A DNA stretch of 64,000 bases from Compostimonas suwonensis (GCF_002797855.1 NZ_PGFB01000005.1:372001-436000), one strand, 5' to 3'; counted from the stretch's first letter, positions 19,173-29,660 are shown. Notes: generated by a model from the letters alone, not told the origin. Program-made: numbers and translations.

Positions 19173-19248
19173 GTGTTCACCTTACGACGCGGCTGCGACA
19201 TCCTGGCCGTGTTCGCTCCTGGCCGGTGTGCGCTCTCGCTCTTCGCAA

Positions 19249-19331
19249 CTCAAAACGACGGAGATACCGCCCGATTTCCTCGCTTTCGGCGTGAAACGGC
19301 ACGTTTTCGCCAGAAGTTCCGTCGTTTTGAG
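19249..19331. repeat. Palindromic repeat family A, copy 2 (83 bp)
   Basis: Arms CTCAAAACGACGGA at 19249-19262 and 19318-19331, extended to 15 bp by one more matching base pair. The interior starts GATACCGC, resembling copies 3 and 4. It lies 77 bp upstream of the ABC exporter start and is the only copy in the window not just after a stop codon. Confidence 0.95.
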
Positions 19332-19397
19332 TCGGGGAGGAGTCGGAAGGAATGGGGTGAGCTCTGGCGGGGAGGTCTGGACACGGGGTCAGCGGCC

Positions 19398-19674
19398 TGT
19401 TATCGTCGTCAGCGCTATGAAGTAGACACCCCCTTCCGTCCCGCGCCCGAGGCGCAGTTGATGAGGGGTGCTCCATAGCCGCAGATCGCACGGCTCTCGA
19501 GGCTTCGAGAAGGTCGAGCGCATCGACGCCGGCGGACCGCGGATGACGCGCTCCCGGAGCCCCCGCGCTCACTCAGCGTTCGCTCACTCAGCGCTCACTC
19601 ACACTGCGAAGCCCGGCGGGAATCCTCGGCTCGTGCCATCCGGCGTCGAGCCCCCGCGAGAAAGGCGGTCGCCC
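19398..19674 (+). promoter_or_regulatory. Long leader of the ABC-F gene with a two-codon ORF
   Basis: The 502-bp gap 19173-19674 holds family A copy 2 and then about 250 nt of untranslated leader. GTTATCGTC at 19399-19407 could be a -10, and ATGAAGTAG (19417-19425) just downstream encodes Met-Lys-stop. Short inverted repeats such as TCTCGAGGCTTCGAGA (19495-19510) follow. Many antibiotic-resistance ABC-F genes are induced by ribosome stalling in such leaders; that this one is so controlled is inference. Confidence 0.4.
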
Positions 19675-21636
<1,962 letters not shown>

Positions 21637-21645
21637 GCCGCCGAT

Positions 21646-21703
21646 CGCGGCTTTGTTCCCGAGCGCTGGCCACCGGGGCTCGTCGCTCGGGAACAAAGCC
21701 GCG
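21646..21703. repeat. Palindromic repeat family D (58 bp, single copy)
   Basis: Perfect 20-bp arms at 21646-21665 and 21684-21703 (core GGCTTTGTTCCCGAGCG) around an 18-bp spacer. Starts 9 bp after the ABC-F stop codon. Total length equals that of family B cores but the sequence is unrelated. There is no T-tract as expected of an intrinsic terminator. Confidence 0.85.
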
Positions 21704-21754
21704 CTCGACAACAGCACGGAGACCGTGACACGGCACCCGGCATAGGCTCGAGGC

Positions 21755-22531
21755 ATGGACTCGATCGTCGCACGCGCACACACCCTCGCCCGCCTGCACA
21801 CCGCTGCCGAGCTGCTCACCGTCGTCAACGTCTGGGATGTCGTCTCGGCACGCGTCGTCGCCGGCACGCCGGGCACCACGGCTCTCGCCACCGCGAGCCA
21901 CTCGATCGCCGCCTCCTACGGCTATGACGACGGCGAGAACATCCCCCGCGACCTCATGATCGAGGCCGTCGGGCGCATCGCCGCCTCGACGGAGCTGCCC
22001 GTGAGCGCCGACCTCGAGGCCGGCTACGGCGACGCCGGCGAGACGATCCGCCGGGCGATCGGCGTCGGGATCGTCGGCGCCAACCTCGAAGACGCCATGA
22101 AACCCCTCGCCGACTCGGTCGCGGCCGTGCGCGCGGCCGTCGCAGCCGGGGAGGCGGAGGGCGTGCCCTTCGTCCTCAACGCACGCACCGACGCCTTCCT
22201 GCGGGCCGGCGATCGCCCGGTAGCAGAAGTCACCGCCGAGGCGATCGAGCGCGGCCGGGCCTTCCTGGATGCCGGTGCCACCTGTGTCTTCGTGCCCGGG
22301 AAGCTCGCGGCATCCACCGTCGCCGAGCTCGTCGCCGGGATCGGCGACCGCCGGGTGAGCCTCATCTCGGTGCCCGGCGCCATCCCGCTGCAGACCATGG
22401 CCGAGCTCGGCGTCGCCCGGGTCTCCTTCGGCCCGTGGAGCCAGCGGGTCGCCCTCACCGCCCTCTCCGAGCTCACGACCGCCGCCCTCGCGGGCGGCGG
22501 TGTTCCCGAGGGCACCCGCGTGCTCAACTGA
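21755..22531 (+). CDS. Isocitrate lyase / PEP mutase family enzyme
   Basis: 258-residue TIM-barrel protein of the ICL/PEPM superfamily: VVNVWDVVSARVV, ATASHSIAASYGYDDGE, the metal-binding SADLEAGYGD near residue 85, NLEDAM, and FVLNARTDAF. Members include 2-methylisocitrate lyase, oxaloacetate decarboxylase and carboxyvinyl-carboxyphosphonate mutase. The catalytic-Cys loop of true lyases (KKCGH-type) is absent, so an isocitrate or methylisocitrate lyase is unlikely and substrate is open. TAGGCT ends 6 nt before the ATG, suggesting a leaderless mRNA. Confidence 0.83.
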   Translation: MDSIVARAHTLARLHTAAELLTVVNVWDVVSARVVAGTPGTTALATASHSIAASYGYDDGENIPRDLMIEAVGRIAASTELPVSADLEAGYGDAGETIRRAIGVGIVGANLEDAMKPLADSVAAVRAAVAAGEAEGVPFVLNARTDAFLRAGDRPVAEVTAEAIERGRAFLDAGATCVFVPGKLAASTVAELVAGIGDRRVSLISVPGAIPLQTMAELGVARVSFGPWSQRVALTALSELTTAALAGGGVPEGTRVLN

Positions 22532-22573
22532 GCCTCACGGCACCCCGTCCGCAGCACATCCTCGCGCAGAGCA

Positions 22574-22656
22574 CTCAAAACGACGGAGATACTGCTTCTC
22601 AGAGGCCTTTTGCGCCCAAACGCCGCCCATTCAGCCCAAAAGTCCGTCGTTTTGAG
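22574..22656. repeat. Palindromic repeat family A, copy 3 (83 bp)
   Basis: Arms CTCAAAACGACGGA at 22574-22587 and 22643-22656 with 55 bp between; interior begins GATACTGC. It lies 42 bp past the upstream stop codon. Its right edge (TTGAG) is the first part of the adjoining minisatellite. Confidence 0.95.
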
Positions 22657-22738
22657 CAGAGGTTGAGCAGAGGTTGAGCAGAGGTTGAGCAGAGGTTGAG
22701 CAGGTTGAGCAGAAGCTGAGCAGAAGCTGAGCAGAAGG
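22652..22738. repeat. Minisatellite growing out of palindrome A3
   Basis: TTGAGCAGAGG (11 bp) is repeated from 22652 about four times, then passes into shorter and variant units (TTGAGCAGG, CTGAGCAGAAG) up to the permease stop region. The first unit starts inside the right arm of the palindrome, so the array probably arose by slippage at its edge. Confidence 0.85.
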
Positions 22739-22762
22739 GGGGCGCCTAGCTCGCCCCCGCGA

Positions 22763-23749
22763 TCACCCCTTGGTCGCTCCTGCGAGCAGCCCGCGCACGA
22801 AGTATCTCTGCAGGCTGAAGAACACGATGAGCGGCACGATGAGCGAGATGAACGCCGCCGCCGTCAATCGTTGCCACTCTTGGCCCCGGTTGCCGGTGAG
22901 CTCCGCCAGCCGCTGGGTCAGCGGCGCGACATCCGGTGTTCCTCCCGAGAAGACGAGAGCCACGAGCAGGTCGTTCCAGACCCAGAGGAACTGGAAGATC
23001 GCGAAGGAGGCGAGGATCGGCACCGAGAGCGGAAGGATGATCCGCAGGAAGATCTGGCCGTGGTTCGCGCCGTCGACCCGCGCCGCCTCGATGAGCTCGC
23101 CCGGGATCTCCGAGATGAAGTTGTGCAGCAGGAAGATCGCGAGCGGCAGGCCGAAGATCGTGTGGGCGATCCACACCTGCACGTAGCTCTGCTCGGGGAT
23201 GATCGGGATGATGTCGTGCACGGCCTGCTGGATGGGCAGCAGGAACGTCGTGAACATCTGCAGCAGCGGGATGAGCGCCATCTGCAGCGGGACGATCTGC
23301 AGCGCGAAGATCACGATGAAGATCCAGCCGGCGCCCTTGAACGGGATCCAGGCGAGCGCGTAGGCGGCCATCGACGCGATCACCGTCGCGAACACCACCA
23401 CCGGGATCGTGATGGCGAGCGAGTTCACGAAGTAGGCGCCCAGTTGCGGTGCGGAGGCGCTCGAGGAGAGCAGCACCTCCGAGTAGTTGTCGAGCGTCCA
23501 GCCCCAGTTCTCGAAGATCGTCCACCAGCCGGTGGTCTTGATCAGCTCCTCGGGGCGGAACGAGGAGATGAAGAGCCCGAAGGTCGGAATCGTCCAGAGG
23601 ATCGCGATGAGGAGCGCGATGACGGTCGCCGTGCGGGAGGTCAGGCGCTTCTTGACGCGCACCGCCTTGGTGCCGTCGCGGTTGTAGCCGCGCTGCAGTT
23701 CGCCTCCGGTCTCGGAGTCGACCGGCAGCTCGATCGGGGTGACGCTCAT
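22763..23749 (-). CDS. Sugar ABC transporter permease (second permease)
   Basis: 328-residue inner-membrane subunit with six hydrophobic segments. The binding-protein-dependent EAA loop is EAARVDGANHGQIFLRIILP near residue 245, which contacts the ATPase. It ends in QRYFVRGLLAGATKG, typical of MalG/AglG-like proteins. AAGGAG lies before the ATG at 23747-23749, which overlaps the stop of the first permease as ATGA. No ATPase gene is in the cluster, so a shared MsiK-like ATPase elsewhere is expected. Resemblance to alpha-glucoside AglG proteins is an impression, not a proof of substrate. Confidence 0.9.
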   Translation of the reverse strand: MSVTPIELPVDSETGGELQRGYNRDGTKAVRVKKRLTSRTATVIALLIAILWTIPTFGLFISSFRPEELIKTTGWWTIFENWGWTLDNYSEVLLSSSASAPQLGAYFVNSLAITIPVVVFATVIASMAAYALAWIPFKGAGWIFIVIFALQIVPLQMALIPLLQMFTTFLLPIQQAVHDIIPIIPEQSYVQVWIAHTIFGLPLAIFLLHNFISEIPGELIEAARVDGANHGQIFLRIILPLSVPILASFAIFQFLWVWNDLLVALVFSGGTPDVAPLTQRLAELTGNRGQEWQRLTAAAFISLIVPLIVFFSLQRYFVRGLLAGATKG

Positions 23750-24717
23750 CGGATCTCCTTCTGCTGGCGGAGCACGCGGATGTTGTAGATGACGATCGGC
23801 AGCACGAGCACGAAGAGGATGAGCGCGAGCGCCGACCCCCTGCCCGGCTCGATCGCGCGGAAGGCCTGGGTGTACATCTCGTTGGCGACGACGCTCGTCT
23901 CGAAGTTGCCGCCCGTCATCGTCCTGACGATGTCGAAGACCTTCAGGGTCGCTATCGAGATCGTCGTGACGACGACCACCAGCCCTCCGCGGATGCCCGG
24001 GAAGGTGACGTTCCAGAACCGCTGCCACCCCGTGGTCCCGTCGATCTCGGCGGCCTCGAGCTGCTCGGTCGGCACGCCCTTGATGGATGCCGAGAGCACG
24101 ACGACCGCGAAACCGGTCTGCACCCAGATCATCACGACGATCAGCAGGAGCGTGTTGACCGGGGCTGTCTGCAGCCATTGCACGGGTTCGAGCCCGAACC
24201 AGACGAGCAGCTGGTTGAGCAGGCCGATCTGGTCGCGCTCGGCCGGGCGGTACTCGTAGACGAACTTCCAGATGATGCCGGCGCCGACGAACGAGATCGC
24301 GACGGGCATGAACACGAGCGACTTGTAGATCTTCTCCCCGCGCGACCGGTCGATGAAGACCGCGTAGGCGAGCCCGACCGCTGTGGAGATCGTGGGGACG
24401 AGGACGACCCAGATGACCGTGTTCCGAAGCGTCAGCAACGCCTCGGGCTGGGTGAACATCCAGACGAAGTTGTCGAAGCCGATGAAGTTGCCGGCCTTGT
24501 CGGCGAAGGCCGCGATACCCGTGCGCACGGCCGGGTAGACCAGGCCGATGCCCAGGAGCACGATCGCCGGGGCGATGAAGAAGAACAGCTGGATGAAGTC
24601 GCGGCCCCGTTTGGGAGCCTTGTCGATGATGAACAGCACGAGGCCGATGACGATCGCGAAGACCGCCAGACCGGCCACGACCTGGACGATCTTGCCGATG
24701 AGGTCAGCAGTGGTCAT
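23746..24717 (-). CDS. Sugar ABC transporter permease (first permease)
   Basis: 323-residue inner-membrane subunit, MalF/AglF-like. Hydrophobic segments start with MTTADLIGKIVQVVAGLAVF; the EAA loop is LEAAEIDGTTGWQRFWNVTF. It pairs with the following permease to form the channel. The ATG at 24715-24717 is preceded by GGAGAGAGAG; the longer frame upstream reads Ser/Pro-rich leader and is not favoured. A stable hairpin separates it from the binding-protein gene upstream. Confidence 0.88.
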   Translation of the reverse strand: MTTADLIGKIVQVVAGLAVFAIVIGLVLFIIDKAPKRGRDFIQLFFFIAPAIVLLGIGLVYPAVRTGIAAFADKAGNFIGFDNFVWMFTQPEALLTLRNTVIWVVLVPTISTAVGLAYAVFIDRSRGEKIYKSLVFMPVAISFVGAGIIWKFVYEYRPAERDQIGLLNQLLVWFGLEPVQWLQTAPVNTLLLIVVMIWVQTGFAVVVLSASIKGVPTEQLEAAEIDGTTGWQRFWNVTFPGIRGGLVVVVTTISIATLKVFDIVRTMTGGNFETSVVANEMYTQAFRAIEPGRGSALALILFVLVLPIVIYNIRVLRQQKEIR

Positions 24718-24820
24718 AGGTGCATCTCTCTCTCCGTTGAGCGAAACGTCGCTGAGTGAAGACTGCGGGTGAAGACTGCGGGTGGAGACTGCGGTGGAAC
24801 CGGCGATGGGGTCATCGCTA

Positions 24821-24878
24821 CCGGTCGGGCCTGCCGGAACCGAGGTTCGGGTCACTCGGTCTCGGCAAGCCCGACCGG
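24821..24878 (-). terminator. Hairpin between binding-protein and permease genes
   Basis: CCGGTCGGGC (24821-24830) pairs with 24869-24878, and inner ACCGAG (24840-24845 region) pairs with CTCGGT, giving a long interrupted stem. No T-tract follows on the minus strand, so it more likely reduces read-through or stabilises the upstream mRNA, keeping the binding protein in excess. GAAGACTGCGGGT direct repeats lie just upstream on the plus strand (24757-24790). Confidence 0.5.
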
Positions 24879-24910
24879 CAGGGCGGAGCTCGAACTGCGG
24901 TCTGGAACCG

Positions 24911-26254
24911 CTACTGCGGCCAGGTCCCCTCGATGAAGTCGAGGGTGTCGGTCGTGCTCTTGCCGCCGATCCAGTCGACCATCCCCTTGAAGAACGAACC
25001 GACTCCGACGGCGCCCGGCATGAGGTCGGAGGCGTCGAAGCGGAAGGTCGTCTCCGGATCCTGCAGGATGCCGATGCTCGTCGAGAGCAGCTCGCTCGAC
25101 GCGTTCGCGGGGTCGAGCCCCGAGTTCGCGCTGATCACGCCGCCGAGGCTGACCCGGTTGTTCGCCCACAGGTCGCTCGAGAGATAGGTCTGCACGGCCG
25201 TGATCTCGTCGGACTCGTTGAACGCGGCGACGATCTCGCCACCACCGGTGACCGCCGCGGCGCCCTCCTCCTCGCCCGGGAGCAGGAAGGCCCAGACGTC
25301 GCCGTCGGGCGCGACCGTCACGCCGTCGCCCCAGAAGCCCTCGTAGAACGAGGCCTGGTGGTGCATGGCGCAGCTGCCGTCGAGCACGGGGAGTCCGGCA
25401 TCCGCGAACTCGGTCGTGGCGATCGAGTTCACGTCGCCGAGGCCGCCGTTGACGTTGTCGGGGTTCTTGATGAACGCGCCGACGGCGTCGAAGGCCTGGG
25501 CGATCGCGGGGTCGTTGAACGGGATCTCGTGCGTGACCCACTGGTCGTAGACATCCGGACCCGACTGGCGCAGCACGAAGTCCTCGACCCAGTCCGTTCC
25601 CGGCCAGCCGGTCGCGTCACCGGAGGCGAAGCCGACGCACCAGGGCTTCGTGCCGCTCTCGGCGATCGAGGAGGTCAGGGTGGTGAGCTCGTCGAGCGTC
25701 GTGGGCACCTCCCAGCCGTTCTCCTCGAAGGTGCTCGGGGAGTACCAGACGTAGCCCTTGATGCTCGCCATGAGGGGCGCGCCGTAGAGGGTGCCGTCGA
25801 CGGTCGCGTAGTTCTGCCAGTCCTCCGACCAGAACTCGGTCACGTTGGCCGCGACCGACTCCGGTGCGGGCTTGAGGTATCCGGCGGTCGCGAGGTCGGC
25901 GAAGAGGCCGGGCTGCGGGAAGATCGCGATGTCGGGCGGGTTGCCGCCCTGCGCGCGCACGTTGATCTGGGTCTCGAACTCCTTGCTGGGCTCGTAGACG
26001 ATGTCGATGCCGGTGCACGACTCGAAGTCGGCCCACGACTCGTTGAGCAGATCGGCCTCGGTGTCGCTGATCGTGCCGTAGATGCTCACCTCGGCGCCCG
26101 ACTCGAATGTTCCGTAGTCCTCGTAGTCGGTGCAGTCCGCATCCGATGATGCCTCGGGCGCCGCGTCACCGGTGCAACCGGTGAGCACGAGCCCGATGGC
26201 GGCCGCGGCGGCCGCCGCGGGAACCAGTAGTCGGCGATGCCGAATCACGCTCAT
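24911..26254 (-). CDS. Sugar-binding lipoprotein of ABC importer
   Basis: 447-residue extracellular solute-binding protein (family 1). Lipobox VLTGCTG places the lipidated Cys near residue 28. Binding-protein features include AEVSIYGTISDTEADLLNES, GGNPPDIAIFPQPGLFADLA and ASIKGYVWYSPSTFEENGW. It captures the sugar and delivers it to the two downstream permeases. ATG at 26252-26254 follows GAGGAG. Transcribed from a promoter containing a LacI operator (26393-26422), divergent from its probable regulator. Several acidic patches and Trp residues fit an oligosaccharide ligand; identity unknown. Confidence 0.92.
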   Translation of the reverse strand: MSVIRHRRLLVPAAAAAAAIGLVLTGCTGDAAPEASSDADCTDYEDYGTFESGAEVSIYGTISDTEADLLNESWADFESCTGIDIVYEPSKEFETQINVRAQGGNPPDIAIFPQPGLFADLATAGYLKPAPESVAANVTEFWSEDWQNYATVDGTLYGAPLMASIKGYVWYSPSTFEENGWEVPTTLDELTTLTSSIAESGTKPWCVGFASGDATGWPGTDWVEDFVLRQSGPDVYDQWVTHEIPFNDPAIAQAFDAVGAFIKNPDNVNGGLGDVNSIATTEFADAGLPVLDGSCAMHHQASFYEGFWGDGVTVAPDGDVWAFLLPGEEEGAAAVTGGGEIVAAFNESDEITAVQTYLSSDLWANNRVSLGGVISANSGLDPANASSELLSTSIGILQDPETTFRFDASDLMPGAVGVGSFFKGMVDWIGGKSTTDTLDFIEGTWPQ

Positions 26255-26333
26255 GTGAATCCTCCTCATTGAGTGATGCCGTGTGGTGGTGCTGTGTCGT
26301 GCCAGGTCGTACTGTCGTGAGCCGCATCTCATG

Positions 26334-26359
26334 CGACCCCCGTTCAGGGGTCGTTTTTT
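26334..26359 (+). terminator. Intrinsic terminator, plus orientation, in the binding-protein leader
   Basis: CGACCCC (26334-26340), loop CGTTCA, GGGGTCG (26347-26353) and six T form a textbook Rho-independent terminator on the plus strand. The mRNA that needs it is not obvious: the binding-protein gene to the left is on the minus strand, and the lacI promoter lies downstream. It may stop antisense transcription leaving the importer operon. On the minus strand it only forms a leader hairpin. Confidence 0.75.
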
Positions 26360-26392
26360 CGTGGAACCACTGTCTGGCACGGGTGGGAAGCG

Positions 26393-26422
26393 ATTACATG
26401 AGGAACCGGTTCCACACGTCAA
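26393..26422 (-). promoter_or_regulatory. Importer operon promoter with LacI operator in the spacer
   Basis: On the minus strand TTGACG (26417-26422) and TGTAAT (26393-26398) are separated by 18 bp. The perfect palindrome GGAACCGGTTCC (26402-26413) sits between them, so a bound LacI-type repressor would exclude RNA polymerase. The 367-bp gap 26255-26621 also contains the terminator at 26334 and the lacI promoter at 26531-26571. Confidence 0.75.
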
Positions 26423-26530
26423 GTTACGGCAGTCCATGGCCGGTGGCAAGCATCGGATGATCACAGAATGGAAAAGATCGCGCTCTCATCGCCTGCGCGA
26501 CGACACACCGCGAACGCCTCGAACGCTCTT

Positions 26531-26571
26531 TGTGTAACCGGTTCCACAATCACGGGCAAACGCGCTACTCT
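26531..26571 (+). promoter_or_regulatory. Promoter and operator of the importer-linked lacI gene
   Basis: GTGTAACCGGTTCCAC is a near-perfect palindrome with the same ACCGGT centre as 26402-26413. TTCCAC (26542-26547) and TACTCT (26566-26571), 18 bp apart, could be -35 and -10, so the operator covers the -35 and implies autorepression. Confidence 0.6.
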
Positions 26572-26621
26572 GAGTTTCCGCAGCGGTTGGCCGCAGTCAC
26601 GAGAGTCGTCGGGAGGGTTCG

Positions 26622-27641
26622 TTGAGCGCCATAGCGGATGTCGCGAAGCTCGCCGGCGTCTCGAAGGCGACCGCCTCGCGCGCGCTGAGCGGCAAGGGCT
26701 ACGTCGCGGAACCGACCCGGCTGCGCGTCACGGAGGCCGCCGCGCAGATCGGCTACGTCGCCTCTCCGAACGCGGCGAGCCTCGTCACGGGCCAGACGAA
26801 GAACGTGGGCGTCGTCATCCCCTTCATCAACCGCTGGTTCTTCGCCGAGGTGCTCGAAGGCATCGAGGAGGCCCTGCTCGATCGCGGTTACGACATGACG
26901 CTCTACAATCTGAGCGCCGACTCCCCCGACCGCGGCCGGATCTTCGAGTTCTTCCTCGCCCGCAAGCGGTTCGACGGGGTCATCGCGGTGGGTGTCGAGA
27001 TGAGCGCCGACGAGACCGCTCGCCTGCACTCGCTCGGAAAACCCGTCGTCGGAGTGGGCGGGCCGCTGCCCGGCATCCACACGATCGGCATCGACGACGT
27101 CGCGACGGCACGTCTGGCGACCGAGCACCTTCTCCGTCTCGGGCACACCGCCATCGTGCACATCGGCGGCAGACAGGCCGAGCAGATGGACTTCGCCGTG
27201 CACGGCAAACGCTTGACCGGATTCCTCGAGGCGATGCATGCGGCAGGACTGCCCGCCGACGGCGTCTTCGAGACCGAGATGAGCCTGCCCGGCGGCTACG
27301 AAGCCGGGCTGCGGGTGCTCGGCGACCCGCGGCGGCCGACCGCCGTCTTCGCCGCGAGCGACGAGGTCGCCATCGGGGCGATCATCGCGGCGCGGCAGCT
27401 CGGCATCCTCGTGCCCGCCGAGCTCTCGGTGATCGGGATCGACGGCCACGAGTACGCCGACATGTTCCGGCTGACGACGCTCGAGCAGCATCCGCGATCG
27501 CAGGGGACGCTCGCGGTCGAGCTGCTCATGGCCGAGGTCGGCGCCTCCGATCAGCTGCCCACCGAGCCGAGCCACACCCTGATCCCCGTCGACCTGGCGA
27601 TGCGCGTCAGCACCCGGGCGCCCGGCACGTCTGCCTCCTGA
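26622..27641 (+). CDS. LacI-family regulator of the sugar importer
   Basis: 339 residues: N-terminal helix-turn-helix SAIADVAKLAGVSKATASRA, hinge IGYVASPNAASLVTGQTKNV, and a sugar-sensing domain ending in VIGIDGHEYADMFRLTTLEQ. TTG start at 26622-26624 with GGGAGGG four bases upstream; the helix-turn-helix begins at once, so no longer start is needed. It is divergent from the importer operon, and both promoters carry ACCGGT-centred palindromes, so it most likely represses both until the transported sugar binds. Confidence 0.9.
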   Translation: MSAIADVAKLAGVSKATASRALSGKGYVAEPTRLRVTEAAAQIGYVASPNAASLVTGQTKNVGVVIPFINRWFFAEVLEGIEEALLDRGYDMTLYNLSADSPDRGRIFEFFLARKRFDGVIAVGVEMSADETARLHSLGKPVVGVGGPLPGIHTIGIDDVATARLATEHLLRLGHTAIVHIGGRQAEQMDFAVHGKRLTGFLEAMHAAGLPADGVFETEMSLPGGYEAGLRVLGDPRRPTAVFAASDEVAIGAIIAARQLGILVPAELSVIGIDGHEYADMFRLTTLEQHPRSQGTLAVELLMAEVGASDQLPTEPSHTLIPVDLAMRVSTRAPGTSAS

Positions 27642-27655
27642 GCGATCGCGGCGGC

Positions 27656-28915
27656 TCAGCTGTCGGCGGCGGTGATCGCCTGCGCCTCCTCGAGCTCCGT
27701 CTCGACGGGCGAGTCCACACGCGAAAGAGCCCGGCGCCCCAGAACGACGATGACGGCGGCGATGAACACGGATGCCGCGGCGAAGTAGTACGGCGCACTG
27801 TCGCTGATCGCGGCCCCCAGCTCGGCGGCCACGGGTGGCGCGACGGCCCCGCCGAGGAACCGCACGGCCGAGTACGAGCTCGACGCGACCGAGCGCGGCA
27901 GATCGGTCGCCTCCATCACACTCTCGGTGAGCACGGTGTTGAGCACGCCCAGCACGAGCCCGCCGACGATCACGCACACGACGAGGGCGGCCGGCGAACT
28001 CACGAGGAGGGCGGCGGCGAGCAGGTCGATGCCGAGCACGGGCAGCGCGATCCACAGAACGCGGGTGCGCGGCATCCGGGCCGTGAGCAGTGGAGCGACG
28101 AAGACGCTCGTGACGGCCAGCCCAACGCCCCAGCCGAAGAAGGTGAGACCCAGTCCGATCGCGTCGAAGCCGAGCGGGAAGGGGGTATAGGCCAGCAGCA
28201 CGAAGAAGCCGATGTTGTAGAAGAGCGCCGCCGCGGCGAGCACAGCGAGAGCGGGCGTGCGAAGGGCGCGGATGGGCGCCGAGAGCTTGGTCGGCGCGGG
28301 TTTCTCGGGTGTGCTCTTGAGGAACACCGTGATCGCGATGAATCCGATCGCCATGAGCACGGCGGTGCCGAAGAACGGCCCGCGCCAGCTGATGCTTCCG
28401 AGCAGTCCGCCGAGCAGCGGCCCGATGGCGATGCCGAGGCCGAGCGCGGCCTCGTAGAGGATGATCGCCGATCCCGTTCCTCCGGCGGCGGCTCCCACGA
28501 TGGTCGCGAGCGCCGTGGAGATGAAGAAGGCGTTGCCGAGACCCCAGCCGGCGCGGAAGCCGATGACCGACTCGACGTTCTGCGAGAGGCCGGCCGCGAG
28601 AGCGAAGATCACGATGAGGGCCAGGCCGAACATCAGGGTGCGCTTGGCGCCGATGCGGCTCGAGACCCAGCTCGTGACCAGCATCGCGAGGCCGGTCACG
28701 AGCAGGTAGCTCGTGAAGAGGAGCTCGGTCTGGGTCGGGGTCGCCTGCAAGCTGTTGGCGATGGCCGGAAGGATGGGGTCGACGAGACCGATCCCCATGA
28801 ACGCGATGACGCACGCGAAGGCGACCGCCCAGACGGCGGGCGGCTGTTTGAGGATCGAGGCGGCGGGCGCGGCGTTGTGCGGGGCGTGCGGCGCGGCCGG
28901 GGTGTTCGCGGTCAC
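27656..28915 (-). CDS. MFS efflux transporter (DHA1 type)
   Basis: 419-residue membrane protein with 12 predicted helices. The N-terminal half has GIGLVDPILPAIANSL and the loop 2-3 motif SSRIGAKRTLMFGL; motif C appears as GLGIAIGPLLGGLLGSISWR, typical of drug/proton antiporters. GTG at 28913-28915 lies 3 bp after the stop of the upstream MarR gene, so the two form a regulator-pump operon. Substrate unknown. Confidence 0.88.
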   Translation of the reverse strand: MTANTPAAPHAPHNAAPAASILKQPPAVWAVAFACVIAFMGIGLVDPILPAIANSLQATPTQTELLFTSYLLVTGLAMLVTSWVSSRIGAKRTLMFGLALIVIFALAAGLSQNVESVIGFRAGWGLGNAFFISTALATIVGAAAGGTGSAIILYEAALGLGIAIGPLLGGLLGSISWRGPFFGTAVLMAIGFIAITVFLKSTPEKPAPTKLSAPIRALRTPALAVLAAAALFYNIGFFVLLAYTPFPLGFDAIGLGLTFFGWGVGLAVTSVFVAPLLTARMPRTRVLWIALPVLGIDLLAAALLVSSPAALVVCVIVGGLVLGVLNTVLTESVMEATDLPRSVASSSYSAVRFLGGAVAPPVAAELGAAISDSAPYYFAAASVFIAAVIVVLGRRALSRVDSPVETELEEAQAITAADS

Positions 28916-28918
28916 CGG

Positions 28919-29524
28919 CTACGCACCGGCCCCGTCATCGGGCACGGACTCGGATGCCGACGCGGACCCAGACCTGGATGCAGACTCGGGCCGCACCGCG
29001 ATGCGCTCCTGGATGATCTGGATGGCCCGCTGCATGCTGTGCAGATCGATCGCATCGAGCCCCTCGAAATAGGGCACGAGCACATCGGCGAGCCGGCTGC
29101 GCCACTCGGTGAGAGCCTGCTCGCCGAGCGGGGCGGCCGCGATCTGCCAGGCACGGGCGTCGTCGGTGTCGGCGACTCTGCGGATCCAGTCGACCGAGTC
29201 GAGATTGCGGACGATCTTGGTCATCGTGGGCTGGGACACCCGGCTGTGCTTGGCGAGCTCGCCGAGCCGCATGGGGCCCATGCTCGTCAACACCGAGAGG
29301 GTGCGCCAGACAGCGGGCGACTCGGAGTTGGGGTACGCCTGGGCCGCGAGCCGCGTCAGCCGATGGGTCGTGCTGATGAGGTCGCCGAGCAGCTCGTGGA
29401 GTTCGGGCACTGTCGCACCCGGATTGGCCGGCACGGTCGATTCGACCCGCTTGCCGGAGGCAGACTGATTTTCTGCGACAGACAGATTTTCTGCGACAGA
29501 CAGTGACACATCGTCGATGAGCAT
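28919..29524 (-). CDS. MarR-family regulator of the adjacent MFS pump
   Basis: 201 residues with a MarR winged helix (MGPMRLGELAKHSRVSQPTM, then the wing IRRVADTDDARAWQI). The first 20 residues contain a duplicated SVAEN unit from an 18-bp DNA repeat (29467-29502). The C-terminus is a low-complexity Ser/Ala tail. TATAAT ends 6 bp before the ATG at 29522-29524, so translation probably starts at the mRNA 5' end. The downstream MFS gene is 3 bp away. An AT-rich palindrome over the promoter suggests autorepression relieved by a small ligand. Confidence 0.88.
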   Translation of the reverse strand: MLIDDVSLSVAENLSVAENQSASGKRVESTVPANPGATVPELHELLGDLISTTHRLTRLAAQAYPNSESPAVWRTLSVLTSMGPMRLGELAKHSRVSQPTMTKIVRNLDSVDWIRRVADTDDARAWQIAAAPLGEQALTEWRSRLADVLVPYFEGLDAIDLHSMQRAIQIIQERIAVRPESASRSGSASASESVPDDGAGA

Positions 29525-29530
29525 GCGTCC

Positions 29531-29562
29531 ATTATATACATAGCTTGTCTATATATTTTCAA
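29531..29562 (-). promoter_or_regulatory. marR-MFS promoter and AT-rich operator
   Basis: On the minus strand TTGAAA (29557-29562) precedes TATATA/TATAAT (29531-29538). Lying over this, ATATACATAGCTTGTCTATAT (29534-29554, written without its flanks) is an imperfect palindrome, the usual form of a MarR operator. AT-rich sequence here stands out in a roughly 70% GC background. Confidence 0.65.
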
Positions 29563-29616
29563 TCGGCTATGTCGCCATATCCGAACGGCATCGGCGTGCG
29601 GGCGGCGTGCAGAACA

Positions 29617-29653
29617 GGGCGGATGCCGCGACCTCGGGTCGCGGCATCCGCCC
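29617..29653 (-). terminator. Hairpin terminator after the small 64-residue gene
   Basis: GGGCGGATGCCGCGAC (29617-29632) and its exact complement (29638-29653) form a 16-bp stem with a 5-nt loop. It lies 7 bp beyond the stop of the small minus-strand gene and ahead of the marR promoter. There is no T-tract, which is common for actinobacterial terminators. Confidence 0.6.
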
Positions 29654-29660
29654 CGTCATC

